DNA of 64,000 bases from Bradyrhizobium sp. CCGUVB4N (GCF_024199945.1 NZ_JANADP010000001.1:310001-374000); one strand, 5' to 3'. Positions 52,989 to 61,999 are shown, numbered from the stretch's first letter. Made by a program: numbers and translations. The notes: a model not told the origin generated them from the letters alone.

Positions 52989-54518
52989 TCACTTCTTCGC
53001 GTAAATATCCTTGTACGTATCGCGCAACACGTTCTTCTGCACCTTGCCCATGGTGTTGCGCGGCAGTTCGTCGACGACGAAGACGCGCTTGGGCATCTTG
53101 AACTTTGCCAGGCGTCCGTCGAGCGCTTTCAGGACGGCGGCCTCGGTGACATCGGCGCCCTTGTTGCAGACCAGTACCGCCGTGACGCCCTCACCGAAAT
53201 CGGCATGGGGCACGCCGATCACGGCGGACTCCACCACGCCGGGCATGGCGTCGATCTCGCTCTCGATTTCCTTGGGGTAGACGTTGAAGCCGCCGGAGAT
53301 CACGAGATCCTTGCCACGGCCGAGAATGTGGACGTAGCCCTTGTCGTCGATCTTGCCGAGGTCGCCGGTGATGAAGAAGCCGTCGGGCCGGAATTCGGAC
53401 TTGGTCTTCTCCGGCATGCGCCAATAGCCCTTGAAGACATTCGGGCCTTTCACCTCGATCATGCCGATCTGCTCGCGCGGCAATTCCTTGCCGGTCTCGG
53501 GCTCGGTCACGCGCACGGAGACGCCGGGGAGGGCGAAACCGACCGCGCCGGGAACGCGCTCGCCGTCATAGGGGTTCGACGTGTTCATGTTGGTTTCGGT
53601 CATGCCGTAGCGCTCGAGCACGGCGTGGCCCGTGCGCGCCGACCATTCGCGATGGGTTTCGGCGAGCAGCGGCGCCGAGCCCGAGATGAACAGCCGCATG
53701 TGCTTGGTCGTCTCGCGCGACAGCGCGGGATTTTGCAGCAGGCGCGTATAGAACGTCGGCACGCCCATCAGCACGGTGGCGCGCGCCATCAGCTTGATGA
53801 TCAGGTCCGGATCGAGCTTCGGCAGGAAGATCATCGACGCCCGCGAGAACAGCGTCACGTTGGTCGCCACGAACAGGCCGTGCGTGTGATAGATCGGCAG
53901 CGCGTGGATCAGCACGTCCTTGTCGGTGAAGCGCCAGTAATCGACCAGCGAGAGCGAGTTCGACGCGAGATTGTCGTGACTGAGCATCGCGCCCTTGGAG
54001 CGGCCGGTGGTGCCCGACGTGTAGAGGATCGCGGCGAGATCGTCGTTTGCGCGGGAGACGGTCGCGAATTCGTGGCTCGCCTTGTCGGCGGCTTCCGTCA
54101 GCGAGCCCTTGCCGTCGGGCCCTAATGTCTCGACCTTGGCCTTCACCTTGGCGGCGATCGGCGCGAGGCCTTCGGCCTTGGAGGGATCGCAGACCACCAG
54201 CGACGGCTCGGCATCGCCGATAAAATAATCGAGCTCGTTCAGCGTATAGGCGGTGTTGAGCGGCAGATAGACCGCGCCGGCCCGTACCGTGCCGAGATAC
54301 AGCACGATATTGGCGACTGATTTCTCCACCTGCACCGCGACGCGGTCGCCGGGCTTCACGCCGCGCGCGACCAGCGCATTCGCCATTTGGCCTGCCCGCG
54401 CGATCAGATCGCCATAGCTGATATGGGCGCCGTCCTGCGTCTCGATGGCGAGGCGCTTGGGATCGTCGAGGCCATCGAACAGGCGGGAAAACAGATTGGC
54501 GTTGGCAGCTGGGTTCAT
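52989..54518 (-). CDS. matB: Malonyl-CoA synthase
   Basis: 509 residues of the acyl-adenylate-forming family. P-loop LYTSGTTGRSKGAML, A5 YGMTETNMNTSNPYDG, A7 TGDLG and A10 Lys in NTMGKVQK are all present. The protein agrees closely, from memory, with Rhodopseudomonas MatB over most of its length, so malonate (and perhaps methylmalonate) activation to the CoA ester is a confident call. No matA decarboxylase is nearby. ATG 54518; the TTG at 54539 is rejected. Divergent from an SDR across a region with FadR-type boxes. Confidence 0.93.
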   Translation of the reverse strand: MNPAANANLFSRLFDGLDDPKRLAIETQDGAHISYGDLIARAGQMANALVARGVKPGDRVAVQVEKSVANIVLYLGTVRAGAVYLPLNTAYTLNELDYFIGDAEPSLVVCDPSKAEGLAPIAAKVKAKVETLGPDGKGSLTEAADKASHEFATVSRANDDLAAILYTSGTTGRSKGAMLSHDNLASNSLSLVDYWRFTDKDVLIHALPIYHTHGLFVATNVTLFSRASMIFLPKLDPDLIIKLMARATVLMGVPTFYTRLLQNPALSRETTKHMRLFISGSAPLLAETHREWSARTGHAVLERYGMTETNMNTSNPYDGERVPGAVGFALPGVSVRVTEPETGKELPREQIGMIEVKGPNVFKGYWRMPEKTKSEFRPDGFFITGDLGKIDDKGYVHILGRGKDLVISGGFNVYPKEIESEIDAMPGVVESAVIGVPHADFGEGVTAVLVCNKGADVTEAAVLKALDGRLAKFKMPKRVFVVDELPRNTMGKVQKNVLRDTYKDIYAKK

Positions 54519-54537
54519 GCAAGATTTCCTCGACCGC

Positions 54538-54571
54538 AAGGCTTGTACGACAAGGCTCGTACGACAAGGCC
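54538..54571. promoter_or_regulatory. Tandem FadR/GntR-type operators between matB and the divergent SDR
   Basis: Two 14-bp direct repeats, AAGGCTTGTACGAC and AAGGCTCGTACGAC, then AAGGCC. On the minus strand each holds a TTGTCGTACnA block fitting the FadR-type T-N-GT-N3-AC-N-A consensus. It lies 20 bases from the matB start and 60 from the SDR start, where a repressor could act on both. Confidence 0.5.
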
Positions 54572-54632
54572 GGTCAAAACCGAGGGCTGGATTAGCAAAA
54601 ACCGCCCCAATGAAGCAACGGAGACAGTTTGC

Positions 54633-55394
54633 ATGACCAAAAATGGGAAACGCGTAGCCTGGGTCACCGGCGGCGGCAGCGGGATCGGGGAGGCCGGCGC
54701 CGAGGCGCTTGCGGCCGACGGCTGGATCGTCGTGGTCTCCGGCCGGCGGCAGTCAGCCCTGGATACCGTGGTTGCGAAGATCGCCAAGGCCGGCGGGACC
54801 GCCGAGGCGCTGGCGCTGGACGTGTCGAACGCCACCGAAGCCCAGACGGCGGCCGATCACATCGTCGCCAAGCACGGCCGCATCGACCTGCTGGTGAACA
54901 ATGCCGGCATCAACGTCCCCAGGCGCAACTGGAAGGACATGGAACTGGAGGGCTGGGACAGGCTGGTCCAGGTCAATCTCAATGGCGTGCTCTATTGCAT
55001 GCGCGCGGTGCTGCCGACGATGCGCAAGCAGCAGGACGGCTCGATCATCAACGTCTCGTCCTGGGCCGGTCGCCACGTCTCCAAGATGCCGGGGCCCGCT
55101 TACACCACGACCAAACATGCGGTGCTGGCGCTGACCCATTCCTTCAACATGGACGAATGCGTCAACGGCTTGCGCGCCTGCTGCCTGATGCCGGGCGAGG
55201 TGGCGACACCGATCCTGAAGCTCCGCCCGGTGGTGCCGAGCGAGGAAGAGCAGGCGAAGATGCTGCAGTCGGAAGATTTGGGACGCACCATCGCGTTCAT
55301 CGCCAGTATGCCGCCACGCGTCTGCATCAACGAACTCCTGATCAGCCCGACGCACAATCGCGGGTTCATTCAGACGCCGAACAACAGGGATTAG
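54633..55394 (+). CDS. SDR family NAD(P)-dependent oxidoreductase
   Basis: 253 residues. Cofactor loop GGGSGIGEAGAEALAADG (residue ~12-29), NNAGINV, the Ser of SSWAGRHVS and the catalytic YTTTKHA (Tyr-x3-Lys) are intact, so it should be active. C-terminus ISPTHNRGFIQTP. Substrate unknown; the divergent partner is matB, and shared FadR-type boxes raise the possibility of a role in malonate or 3-oxoacid metabolism. ATG 54633 gives the family length; the long frame to 54387 overlaps matB. Confidence 0.87.
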   Translation: MTKNGKRVAWVTGGGSGIGEAGAEALAADGWIVVVSGRRQSALDTVVAKIAKAGGTAEALALDVSNATEAQTAADHIVAKHGRIDLLVNNAGINVPRRNWKDMELEGWDRLVQVNLNGVLYCMRAVLPTMRKQQDGSIINVSSWAGRHVSKMPGPAYTTTKHAVLALTHSFNMDECVNGLRACCLMPGEVATPILKLRPVVPSEEEQAKMLQSEDLGRTIAFIASMPPRVCINELLISPTHNRGFIQTPNNRD

Positions 55395-55423
55395 TGCGGA
55401 GGCGTGCGCCACAATCTCCGCCC

Positions 55424-55569
55424 GTCGTCCCGGGGCGCGACGTAGTCGCGAACCCGGGACCCATAACCACAGGGAGAAGTTGCGGCGCGAGAAGGTAACT
55501 CCGAGTCTTTGCCAAACCACTCCCTGTGGTTAGGGGTCCCGGATCTGCGCTGCGCTTGTCCGGGACGAC
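55424..55569. repeat. Dispersed palindromic element, family A variant (copy 3)
   Basis: 146 bp. Outer ends GTCGTCCCGG / CCGGGACGAC and the inner GGGACCCATAACCACAGGGA / inverse TCCCTGTGGTTAGGGGTCCC agree with family A, but the hairpin arms differ (GCGCGACGTAGTCGCG; GATCTGCGCTGCGC), so it is a diverged subfamily. Confidence 0.88.
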
Positions 55570-55800
55570 AGCGGAGTGTGTCACTTCGCTCTTCGCAATG
55601 ACGGCGCACCCACCACACGGTCACAACGCCCCATAGTTTCACGCATCACAATAAATTATTTCTCGAAACCCCTTCGCAGACCGTCCCGTAGTTCGGCCAA
55701 CGACGCGCTGCTGCTTCACGTCAAACGGTCGCAGTCGCCGTTGTTGCCCCAACGCAAACGCCGGCGAATTGCCGGTCACAATCCAATCGGGAGTTTCTCC
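55570..55800. other. Non-coding gap upstream of the fasciclin gene
   Basis: 231 bases with no gene seen. It starts with a fragment of family C sequence (ACTTCGCTCTTCGCAATGACGG, broken here after 20 bases) near 55581 and probably holds the fasciclin promoter. Confidence 0.5.
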
Positions 55801-56355
55801 ATGTCGAAGCGCATTGCCTATCTCACCGCTGCTGCCTTCAGCGCGCTGGCCATCACCGCGACCGTCATCGCGCCCGCTCGCGCCGAGGAAAAGACCGTCA
55901 TGGTCGGCGGCGCCGCGATGTTCCCGTCGAAGAACATCGTCCAGAACGCCGTCAACTCGAAGGATCACACGACGCTTGTCGCGGCGGTGAAGGCGGCCGG
56001 CCTGGTGCCGACGCTGGAAGGCAAGGGCCCGTTCACGGTGTTCGCGCCGACCAACGCCGCCTTCGGCAAGCTGCCGGCCGGCACCGTCGACACCCTGGTC
56101 AAGCCTGAGAACAAGGCGACGCTGACCAAGATCCTCACCTACCATGTCGTGGCCGGCAAGCTCGAGGCCTCCGACCTGACCGATGGCAAGAAGCTCAAGA
56201 CCGTCGAGGGCGAGGAGCTGACCGTCAAGAAGCAGGACGGCAAGGTCTGGATCGTCGACGCCAAGGGCGGAACCTCGATGGTGACGATCTCCAACGTCAA
56301 CCAGTCCAACGGCGTGATCCATGTGGTCGACACCGTGCTGATGCCGGCAACGTAA
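55801..56355 (+). CDS. Fasciclin (FAS1) domain periplasmic protein
   Basis: 184 residues with a signal peptide (cleavage near ARA-EE, residue 27) and one FAS1 domain: NIVQNAVNSKDHTTLVAAVKAAGL, the H1 motif GPFTVFAPTNAAFGKLP, TYHVVAGKL (conserved YH) and the H2 region NGVIHVVDTVLMP. FAS1 proteins mediate adhesion or bind small ligands; rhizobial FAS1 proteins have been linked to envelope and symbiosis traits (from family knowledge). ATG 55801 gives a clean leader. A terminator follows; the cytochrome b gene is 174 bases further. Confidence 0.92.
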   Translation: MSKRIAYLTAAAFSALAITATVIAPARAEEKTVMVGGAAMFPSKNIVQNAVNSKDHTTLVAAVKAAGLVPTLEGKGPFTVFAPTNAAFGKLPAGTVDTLVKPENKATLTKILTYHVVAGKLEASDLTDGKKLKTVEGEELTVKKQDGKVWIVDAKGGTSMVTISNVNQSNGVIHVVDTVLMPAT

Positions 56356-56399
56356 CACCGCGCACCCCTGTTTCATCCCCCACAGGATGCGGCGAAACA

Positions 56400-56423
56400 G
56401 CGAGCCGGGGAGACCCGGCTCGC
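56400..56423 (+). terminator. Intrinsic terminator after the fasciclin gene
   Basis: Perfect 10-bp stem GCGAGCCGGG / CCCGGCTCGC with GAGA loop, followed by TTTATT. 45 bases after the fasciclin stop. Confidence 0.88.
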
Positions 56424-56529
56424 TTTATTGTGACCGCCATGGCCGGCGATTCGTGTCCCGGCCCGGCGTAACGAAGGCGGGCGGAGCGGCGTATAATCGC
56501 TGACACACGACGTTCAGGACGGAACCATC

Positions 56530-57159
56530 ATGTCGAGCCTTACAGTCACGGACGAGCACATCGGCGCCAAGCCGGCCAAGGCGATCCAGCCGGTCTGGGT
56601 CCGCGTGATGCACTGGACCAATGCGGTCGCCATGATCCTGATGATCCTGTCGGGCTGGCAGATCTACAACGCCTCGCCGCTGTTCGGCTTCAGCTTCCCG
56701 CGCGAGTACACGCTGGGCGGCTGGCTCGGTGGTGGTCTTCTCTGGCATTTCGCGGCGATGTGGCTGCTGATGGTGAACGGCCTCGCCTATCTCGTGACCG
56801 GTTTCGTCTCCGGCCGTTTCCGCAAGAAACTGCTGCCGATCACGCCGGCGGGCGTGCTCCACGACGTCAGGGCGGCGCTGACCTTCAAGCTCAGCCATGA
56901 CGATCTCAGCGTCTACAATTACGTGCAGCGCGCGCTCTATGCCGGCATCATCGTCGTTGGCGTCCTGATCGTGCTGTCGGGCCTGTCGATGTGGAAGCCG
57001 GTGCAATTGCACTGGCTGGTGACGCTGTTCGGCGATTACCCGACCGCGCGCTACGTCCATTTCTTCTGCATGGCCGCGATCTGCGCCTTCCTCGTCATTC
57101 ATGTGCTGCTTGCGCTGCTGGTGCCGAAGAGCCTGCGCGCGATGATCATCGGTCGTTGA
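56530..57159 (+). CDS. Cytochrome b561/Ni-hydrogenase-type b subunit
   Basis: 209 residues with four membrane helices and paired heme-ligand histidines: VRVMHWTNAVAMILM in helix 1, LWHFAAMWLLMVNGLAYL in helix 2, VQLHWLVTLFGDYPTARYVHFF and FLVIHVLLALL at the C-terminus. It is a quinol-linked b-type cytochrome of the inner membrane and should carry electrons to the Tat-exported molybdoprotein encoded 11 bases downstream. Preceded by GGACGGAACC. Confidence 0.9.
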   Translation: MSSLTVTDEHIGAKPAKAIQPVWVRVMHWTNAVAMILMILSGWQIYNASPLFGFSFPREYTLGGWLGGGLLWHFAAMWLLMVNGLAYLVTGFVSGRFRKKLLPITPAGVLHDVRAALTFKLSHDDLSVYNYVQRALYAGIIVVGVLIVLSGLSMWKPVQLHWLVTLFGDYPTARYVHFFCMAAICAFLVIHVLLALLVPKSLRAMIIGR

Positions 57160-57170
57160 GGGAGGAAGTC

Positions 57171-57953
57171 ATGGCCAAGCGTTCATTCCTGATCCCCGGC
57201 GTCGACAAGCGGCTCTTGATCAAGGACTCCCTCAAGACCATGCCGGACGTCACCCGCCGCCGGTTCATCGCCGGCGGCGCCAGCCTCGGCGCGCTGTCGC
57301 TGCTCACCGGCTGCGACGTGATCGACTCGTCCTCGGCAGACACGATGCTGGCGAAGATCTCGAAATTCAACGACGCCGTGCAGGATTTCATCTTCAATCC
57401 CGACGCGCTGGCGCCGACGTTTCCGGAGAGCGCGATTACAAAGCCGTTCCCGTTCAACGCCTATTACGATCTCGATGACGCGCCGGAGATCGAGGCCGAT
57501 GACTGGAAGCTCGAGGTGCGCGGCCTCGTCGACAACAAGAAGTCGTGGACGCTGCCCGAGCTCACCAAGCTGCCGCAGTTCACCCAGATCACCCGCCACA
57601 TCTGTGTCGAAGGCTGGAGTGCGATCGGCAGCTGGACCGGTACGCCCTTGCGCGATTTCCTGAAACTGATCGGCGCCGACACGCGTGCGAAATACGTCTG
57701 GTTCCAATGCGCCGACAAGGACGGCTACAATTCGCCGCTGGACATGCGCACCGCGCTGCACCCGCAGACGCAGATGACGTTCAAATACGCTGGCGAGACC
57801 CTGCCGCGCGCCTATGGCTTCCCGATGAAGATCCGCGTGCCGACGAAGCTCGGCTTCAAGAACCCGAAATACGTCGTCTCGATGGAAGTCACCAACGACT
57901 ACAAGGGCGGCTATTGGGAAGACCAGGGGTACAATTCGTACAGCGGAAGCTAG
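57171..57953 (+). CDS. Molybdopterin-dependent oxidoreductase (YedY/SUOX fold), Tat lipoprotein
   Basis: 260 residues. TRRRFIAGGASLGALSLLTGC (split as TRRRFIAGGASLG and ALSLLTGC) combines a twin-arginine motif with a lipobox Cys, so it is exported folded and probably lipid-anchored. The sulfite-oxidase-type core has WKLEVRGLVDN, the molybdenum-ligand Cys in RHICVEGWSAIGSWTG, and GYNSPLDM. Related enzymes repair Met sulfoxide (MsrP) or oxidise sulfite; here the partner is a cytochrome b561, not MsrQ. GGGAGGAAG precedes the ATG. Confidence 0.87.
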   Translation: MAKRSFLIPGVDKRLLIKDSLKTMPDVTRRRFIAGGASLGALSLLTGCDVIDSSSADTMLAKISKFNDAVQDFIFNPDALAPTFPESAITKPFPFNAYYDLDDAPEIEADDWKLEVRGLVDNKKSWTLPELTKLPQFTQITRHICVEGWSAIGSWTGTPLRDFLKLIGADTRAKYVWFQCADKDGYNSPLDMRTALHPQTQMTFKYAGETLPRAYGFPMKIRVPTKLGFKNPKYVVSMEVTNDYKGGYWEDQGYNSYSGS

Positions 57954-57958
57954 CTGTT

Positions 57959-58085
57959 GTCGTCCCGGCGAAGGCCGGGACCCAAAACCACAAGGCCCGG
58001 TTTGGCGAAGATTCGTGGTTCGGTACTTTGACCGATCGCCATCGATAGATCACGCGGTATGGGTCCCGGCCTTCGCCGGGACGAC
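57959..58085. repeat. Dispersed palindromic element, family A (copy 4)
   Basis: 127 bp with near-perfect arms GTCGTCCCGGCGAAGGCCGG and CCGGCCTTCGCCGGGACGAC; inner blocks GGACCCAAAACCACAAGGCC and ATCACGCGGTATGGG shared with 20726. It lies between the convergent molybdoprotein and MFS genes, with 6 bases left on either side. Confidence 0.93.
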
Positions 58086-58091
58086 GCTAAA

Positions 58092-59279
58092 TTATACTGG
58101 CCCCACCTTCCTCTGCAGCAACGATAGCACCGCCCCCAACGCCAGCAGCGCCGCAGAGACGTTCAGCGCGTAACTCAGGCTCCCGAGCGCATCGGTGATG
58201 GCGCCGACCACGATCGGGCCGAGCGTCTGGCCGACACCGAACGAGATCGTCATCGCCGCGATCGCGTGCGGCCATACCTCGGGCGGATAGTTGAAGCGCA
58301 CGAAGGCGGTGGTCGAGCCGACCACGGCGAAGAAAGCGACGCCGAACACCACCGCCGACGTCGCGAGCCATGCGGTCGAATGTCCGAGCATCGGCAGGCC
58401 GGCGCCGATCGCGTTGGTGCCGAGGATGATCGCGGTGGCGAGACCGCCGCGATCGAGCGCGAGCACGCCGCGCCAGACCCAGGGCGTCACGAACGCACTC
58501 ATGCCGATCAGGCCCCAGAAGCCGGCTTGCGCCGCCGCGCCGCCGCCGCCGTCGCGCACATAGGCGATCATGAAGGTCATGTAGGCGATGTAGCCCGCGC
58601 CAAACAGGAAGTAGGCGGCGAGATAGATCAATGCGGGAAGAATCCGGAATGAGCCGTGACCATCTTCCGAGAAACGCGCGCCGCTCTCGATCCGGACCAG
58701 GAACAGCGGCACGGTCATGATGGTCGAGAGCAGCGTCAGCGCCCACCACACCATCCACCACGAGCCGGGCCCGAAATATTGCAGCGTGAACGGCGCGATC
58801 AGCCCGGAGCAAAGAATGCCGATGCCGGGGCCGGCATAGAACAGGCTCAGCAGGAAATTGGCCCGCTCCGGGCGCGACTGCGCGATGGTGGCGGCCAATG
58901 CGCCGCCGGCGACGAAGCCGGCCGCGGCCCCCAGGCCCAGCACGAGGCGCGCCAGGCTCAGCGCGATGAAATTGCCCGTCAGCGCGCAGGTCGCAAGCGC
59001 GGCGACGCAGGCCACGGTTCCGCCGCGGATCGCCGCCGCCCAGCCGACGCGCTGGATCAGCCGGGATGCCACCAGGGCGCCCACGAGGTAGCCGACGGCG
59101 TTGATGGTGTTCATGAAACCCGCCGCCGAGTAGGACCAGCCGAGGTCCTCCCGCATGTCGGGCAGCACCAGCGCATAGGCAAAACGGCCGATGCCGAGCC
59201 CGACGGTCGCGGCCAGCGACAGGGTCAGGATCAGCCGCGCGGGATGTGCGACGGGCGGGGGTCGATCTGGGGCGAGCAA
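58092..59279 (-). CDS. YbfB/YjiJ family MFS transporter
   Basis: 395 residues, 12 predicted helices. The N-terminal helix TVGLGIGRFAYALVLPDMREDLGWSYSAAGFMNTINAVGYLVG (two adjoining blocks) carries the GIGRFAY and N-x-x-GY features of the YbfB/YjiJ (MFS_1-like, DUF1228) group. It is a secondary transporter of unknown substrate. Convergent with the molybdoprotein gene. The 229-base gap to leuB holds a palindromic element. Confidence 0.88.
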   Translation of the reverse strand: MLAPDRPPPVAHPARLILTLSLAATVGLGIGRFAYALVLPDMREDLGWSYSAAGFMNTINAVGYLVGALVASRLIQRVGWAAAIRGGTVACVAALATCALTGNFIALSLARLVLGLGAAAGFVAGGALAATIAQSRPERANFLLSLFYAGPGIGILCSGLIAPFTLQYFGPGSWWMVWWALTLLSTIMTVPLFLVRIESGARFSEDGHGSFRILPALIYLAAYFLFGAGYIAYMTFMIAYVRDGGGGAAAQAGFWGLIGMSAFVTPWVWRGVLALDRGGLATAIILGTNAIGAGLPMLGHSTAWLATSAVVFGVAFFAVVGSTTAFVRFNYPPEVWPHAIAAMTISFGVGQTLGPIVVGAITDALGSLSYALNVSAALLALGAVLSLLQRKVGPV

Positions 59280-59402
59280 GGGGTACTCCGGCGACCCTCA
59301 GTGTGGCAGGCCCTGCCCGGCTTGCACAGCCGCGCGGCGGCAATGGTGTCTTGCCAAGCGCGCAACGCCGCTCTAGCACTCCGGCCGAAATTCACGAGAT
59401 GC

Positions 59403-59489
59403 CGTCATGCCCGGCCTTGTGCCGGGCATCCACGTCTTCGGCGCTGTTGAGGCAAGACGTGGATGGCCGGGACAAGCCCGGCCATGACG
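59403..59489. repeat. Dispersed palindromic element, family E (copy 2)
   Basis: 87 bp: CGTCATGCCCGGCCTTGTGC CGGGCATCCACGTCTT and inverse AAGACGTGGATGGCCGGGAC AAGCCCGGCCATGACG. Same family as 35126. Located 20 bases before leuB, between divergent genes. Confidence 0.93.
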
Positions 59490-59508
59490 AAACGGAGGAA
59501 GAACGACC

Positions 59509-60621
59509 ATGGCGACCCACAAATTGCTGCTGCTCCCCGGCGACGGTATCGGCCCCGAGGTGATGGGCGAGGTGAAGCGGCTGATCGATTGGCTCAATTC
59601 GGCCGGGATCGCCAAATTCGAGACCGATACGGGCCTGGTCGGCGGCTCGGCCTATGACGCCCACAAGGTGTCGATCTCCGAGGGCGACATGGTCAAGGCG
59701 CTCGCCGCCGACGCCATCATCTTCGGCGCGGTCGGCGGCCCGAAGTGGGACGCCGTGCCTTACGAGGTGCGCCCGGAAGCCGGCCTGCTGCGCCTGCGCA
59801 AGGATCTCGCTTTGTTCGCCAACCTCCGCCCCGCCGTCTGCTATCCGGCGCTGGCCGACGCTTCGAGCCTGAAGCGCGAGGCGGTCGAGGGTCTCGACAT
59901 CGTCATCGTGCGCGAGCTCACCGGCGGCGTCTATTTCGGCGAACCCAAGACCATCACCGATCTCGGCAACGGCCAGAAGCGCGCCGTCGATACCCAGGTC
60001 TACGACACCTATGAGATCGAGCGCATCGGCCGCGTCGCTTTCGAGCTTGCCAAGAAGCGCAAGAACAAGGTGACGTCGATGGAGAAGCGCAACGTCATGA
60101 AGTCGGGCGTGCTCTGGAACGAGGTCATGACCGCGGTCCACAAGCGCGAATATCCCGATGTCACGCTCGAGCATCAGCTTGCCGATTCCGGCGGCATGAT
60201 GCTGGTGAAGTGGCCGAAGCAGTTCGACGTCATCGTCACCGACAATCTGTTCGGCGACATGCTGTCCGACATCGCGGCGATGCTGACCGGTTCGCTCGGC
60301 ATGCTGCCGTCCGCCTCGCTCGGCGAAGTCGACGTCAAGAGCAAGAAGCGCAAGGCGCTGTACGAGCCCGTGCACGGTTCGGCGCCCGACATCGCGGGCA
60401 AGGGTCTCGCCAATCCGATCGCGATGATCTCGTCGTTCGGCATGGCGCTGCGCTATTCCTTCGACATGGGCGCGCTCGCCGACAAGGTCGACGCCGCGAT
60501 CGCCGCCGTGCTGGCGAGCGGCCTGCGCACCGCCGACATCAAGTCGGAAGGCACCACGGCCGCCTCGACCACGCAGATGGGCGAAGCGATCCTGAAGGAA
60601 CTGCAGAAGCTGCACGCTTAA
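59509..60621 (+). CDS. leuB: 3-isopropylmalate dehydrogenase
   Basis: 370 residues. N-terminal [40 protein letters not shown] (split here) with the substrate arginines, [17 protein letters not shown], and the cofactor-binding [18 protein letters not shown] near the C-terminus. It oxidises and decarboxylates 3-isopropylmalate to 4-methyl-2-oxopentanoate in leucine synthesis. AACGGAGGAAG precedes the ATG. Full family length; no leuCD nearby. Confidence 0.97.
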   Translation: MATHKLLLLPGDGIGPEVMGEVKRLIDWLNSAGIAKFETDTGLVGGSAYDAHKVSISEGDMVKALAADAIIFGAVGGPKWDAVPYEVRPEAGLLRLRKDLALFANLRPAVCYPALADASSLKREAVEGLDIVIVRELTGGVYFGEPKTITDLGNGQKRAVDTQVYDTYEIERIGRVAFELAKKRKNKVTSMEKRNVMKSGVLWNEVMTAVHKREYPDVTLEHQLADSGGMMLVKWPKQFDVIVTDNLFGDMLSDIAAMLTGSLGMLPSASLGEVDVKSKKRKALYEPVHGSAPDIAGKGLANPIAMISSFGMALRYSFDMGALADKVDAAIAAVLASGLRTADIKSEGTTAASTTQMGEAILKELQKLHA

Positions 60622-60638
60622 GCGGCGAACGCAGCTCT

Positions 60639-60733
60639 CGTAGGGTGGGCAAAGCGGAAGCGTGTCCACGACTTCGTTGCTATTGGAGCGAGATGGTGGG
60701 CACGGCGCTTTCAGCGCCTTTGCCCACCCTACG
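60639..60733. repeat. Dispersed palindromic element, family D (copy 2)
   Basis: 95 bp: left CGTAGGGTGGGCAAAGCGGA AGCGTG, right GGCGCTTTCAGCGCCTTTGC CCACCCTACG. Same ends as 39332; centre different. Between leuB and the acyltransferase. Confidence 0.92.
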
Positions 60734-60757
60734 GCACCTGCTCTCGGAGCCTGGCTC

Positions 60758-61396
60758 ATGGACGCCTCTTCCCGCCCCAAGATCGCGGAAACCATCATCC
60801 ATGACACGGTGCGCCAGCGCGAGGCGCAGATCGGGCGTCGCTGCGAGATCCTGAGCCACACGCGCATCGAATACGCGACGCTCGGCGACTACTCCTATCT
60901 CGGTGAATACTGCGATGTCGCCGATGCCGTGATCGGCAAGTTCACCGCGATCGCGAACTCGGTGCGCATCGGCGCGCCCAATCATCCGATGGGCCGTGCC
61001 TCCCAACATCGCTTCACTTATGTCCCGGAATATTACGAGGCGAGCGCGTCGCGCGACCGCGACTTCTTCGCGGATCGCCGCGGCGATCGCGTCATCGTCG
61101 GCAATGATGTGTGGATCGGCCATGCCGCGATCCTGCTGCCGGGCGTCACGGTCGGCGACGGTGCGGTGATCGGCGCCGGCGCGGTCGTCAGCCGCGATGT
61201 CGCGCCCTATACGATCGTCGGCGGCGTTCCCGCACGCGCCATCCGCAAGCGGTTTGACGATGCCGTCGCGGCCAGCCTGCGCCGCATCGCCTGGTGGGAT
61301 TGGCCGGATCAGCTCATCTTCGAGCGCCTCGCCGATTTCCGCTCGGAGGCGATCGAGGAGTTTTGCCGGCGATACGATCCGGCGGCCAATTCGTAA
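60758..61396 (+). CDS. Left-handed-helix hexapeptide acyltransferase (Phn/thr-like group)
   Basis: 212 residues. Hexapeptide repeats run from about residue 30 to 150 ([53 protein letters not shown] split here, then [26 protein letters not shown]). The PNHPM segment with its His is the acetyl-CoA site. It closely resembles the transferase found in phosphonate-metabolism clusters, though no phn genes are near. It would acetylate a small amine or sugar. C-terminal RIAWWDWP is typical. Confidence 0.87.
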   Translation: MDASSRPKIAETIIHDTVRQREAQIGRRCEILSHTRIEYATLGDYSYLGEYCDVADAVIGKFTAIANSVRIGAPNHPMGRASQHRFTYVPEYYEASASRDRDFFADRRGDRVIVGNDVWIGHAAILLPGVTVGDGAVIGAGAVVSRDVAPYTIVGGVPARAIRKRFDDAVAASLRRIAWWDWPDQLIFERLADFRSEAIEEFCRRYDPAANS

Positions 61397-61409
61397 TCTC
61401 CCAAAACAA

Positions 61410-61435
61410 AAAGGCCGGGCGCGAGCCCGGCCTTT
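61410..61435 (+). terminator. Intrinsic terminator after the acyltransferase
   Basis: Perfect 11-bp stem AAAGGCCGGGC / GCCCGGCCTTT with GCGA loop, A-rich before and T-rich after, so it can work in both directions (acyltransferase and the convergent gene ending at 61457). Confidence 0.88.
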
Positions 61436-61456
61436 CTGATTCGAGAATCGATCCGC

Positions 61457-61843
61457 TCAGTACAGCGGGAAATTCTGCGGATAGCCGCCGAGATCGGACG
61501 GCGTCGGCAGCGGCTGGCGATCGATCGGGCGGTTGTTGTTCTCGCGGGCGAACGACGGATAGCCCACCGCCGGCGGGAAGGCGTAGTCGCTGAACTTGCG
61601 GTCGCCCGGATTGACCTCGGTGCCGCCGTCGAGCCAGGAGCGCTTGCTCACATAGATACGGGTGCGACCCTGCTGGTAGACCGCATTGGGGCCGCTCGGA
61701 CCGTAGATCGGCCGGCCGCGATCGTCATAGCGCTGCTTGGTCTTGGTGTCGGCCGCAGCCGGTGTCGCGAAGGCCACGGCAATCGCGGCGCCCGCCGCAA
61801 GCAACGTCGCCAGTTTGTTCGCGGCAAAGAAATTCGAGCTCAT
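61457..61843 (-). CDS. Exported hypothetical protein
   Basis: 128 residues with a signal peptide (cleavage near AAA-DT, residue 32) and a mature Tyr/Pro/Gly/Asn-rich part (RYDDRGRPIYGPSGPNAVYQQ, split at 20; SWLDGGTEVNPGDRKFSDYAFPP). No recognised domain; similar exported proteins occur in Bradyrhizobium (from memory). ATG 61843 follows GGGGACGTG; the upstream frame to 61882 has no support. It lies between a convergent acyltransferase and a divergent-side hypothetical membrane protein. Confidence 0.72.
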   Translation of the reverse strand: MSSNFFAANKLATLLAAGAAIAVAFATPAAADTKTKQRYDDRGRPIYGPSGPNAVYQQGRTRIYVSKRSWLDGGTEVNPGDRKFSDYAFPPAVGYPSFARENNNRPIDRQPLPTPSDLGGYPQNFPLY

Positions 61844-61999
61844 CACGTCCCCTTCAGGCGGCAAGCCGCCAGTCGATTTCACCCCATACTAGCCCGGCCG
61901 GGGTGGCCGCAACTAGGTCAATTCAGTCACACCGCGCCGGAATAATCGTGCGCGCCGGCAAAAGTTGCATGCGTACCAGTGACTTGAGCTTGATGAGGA

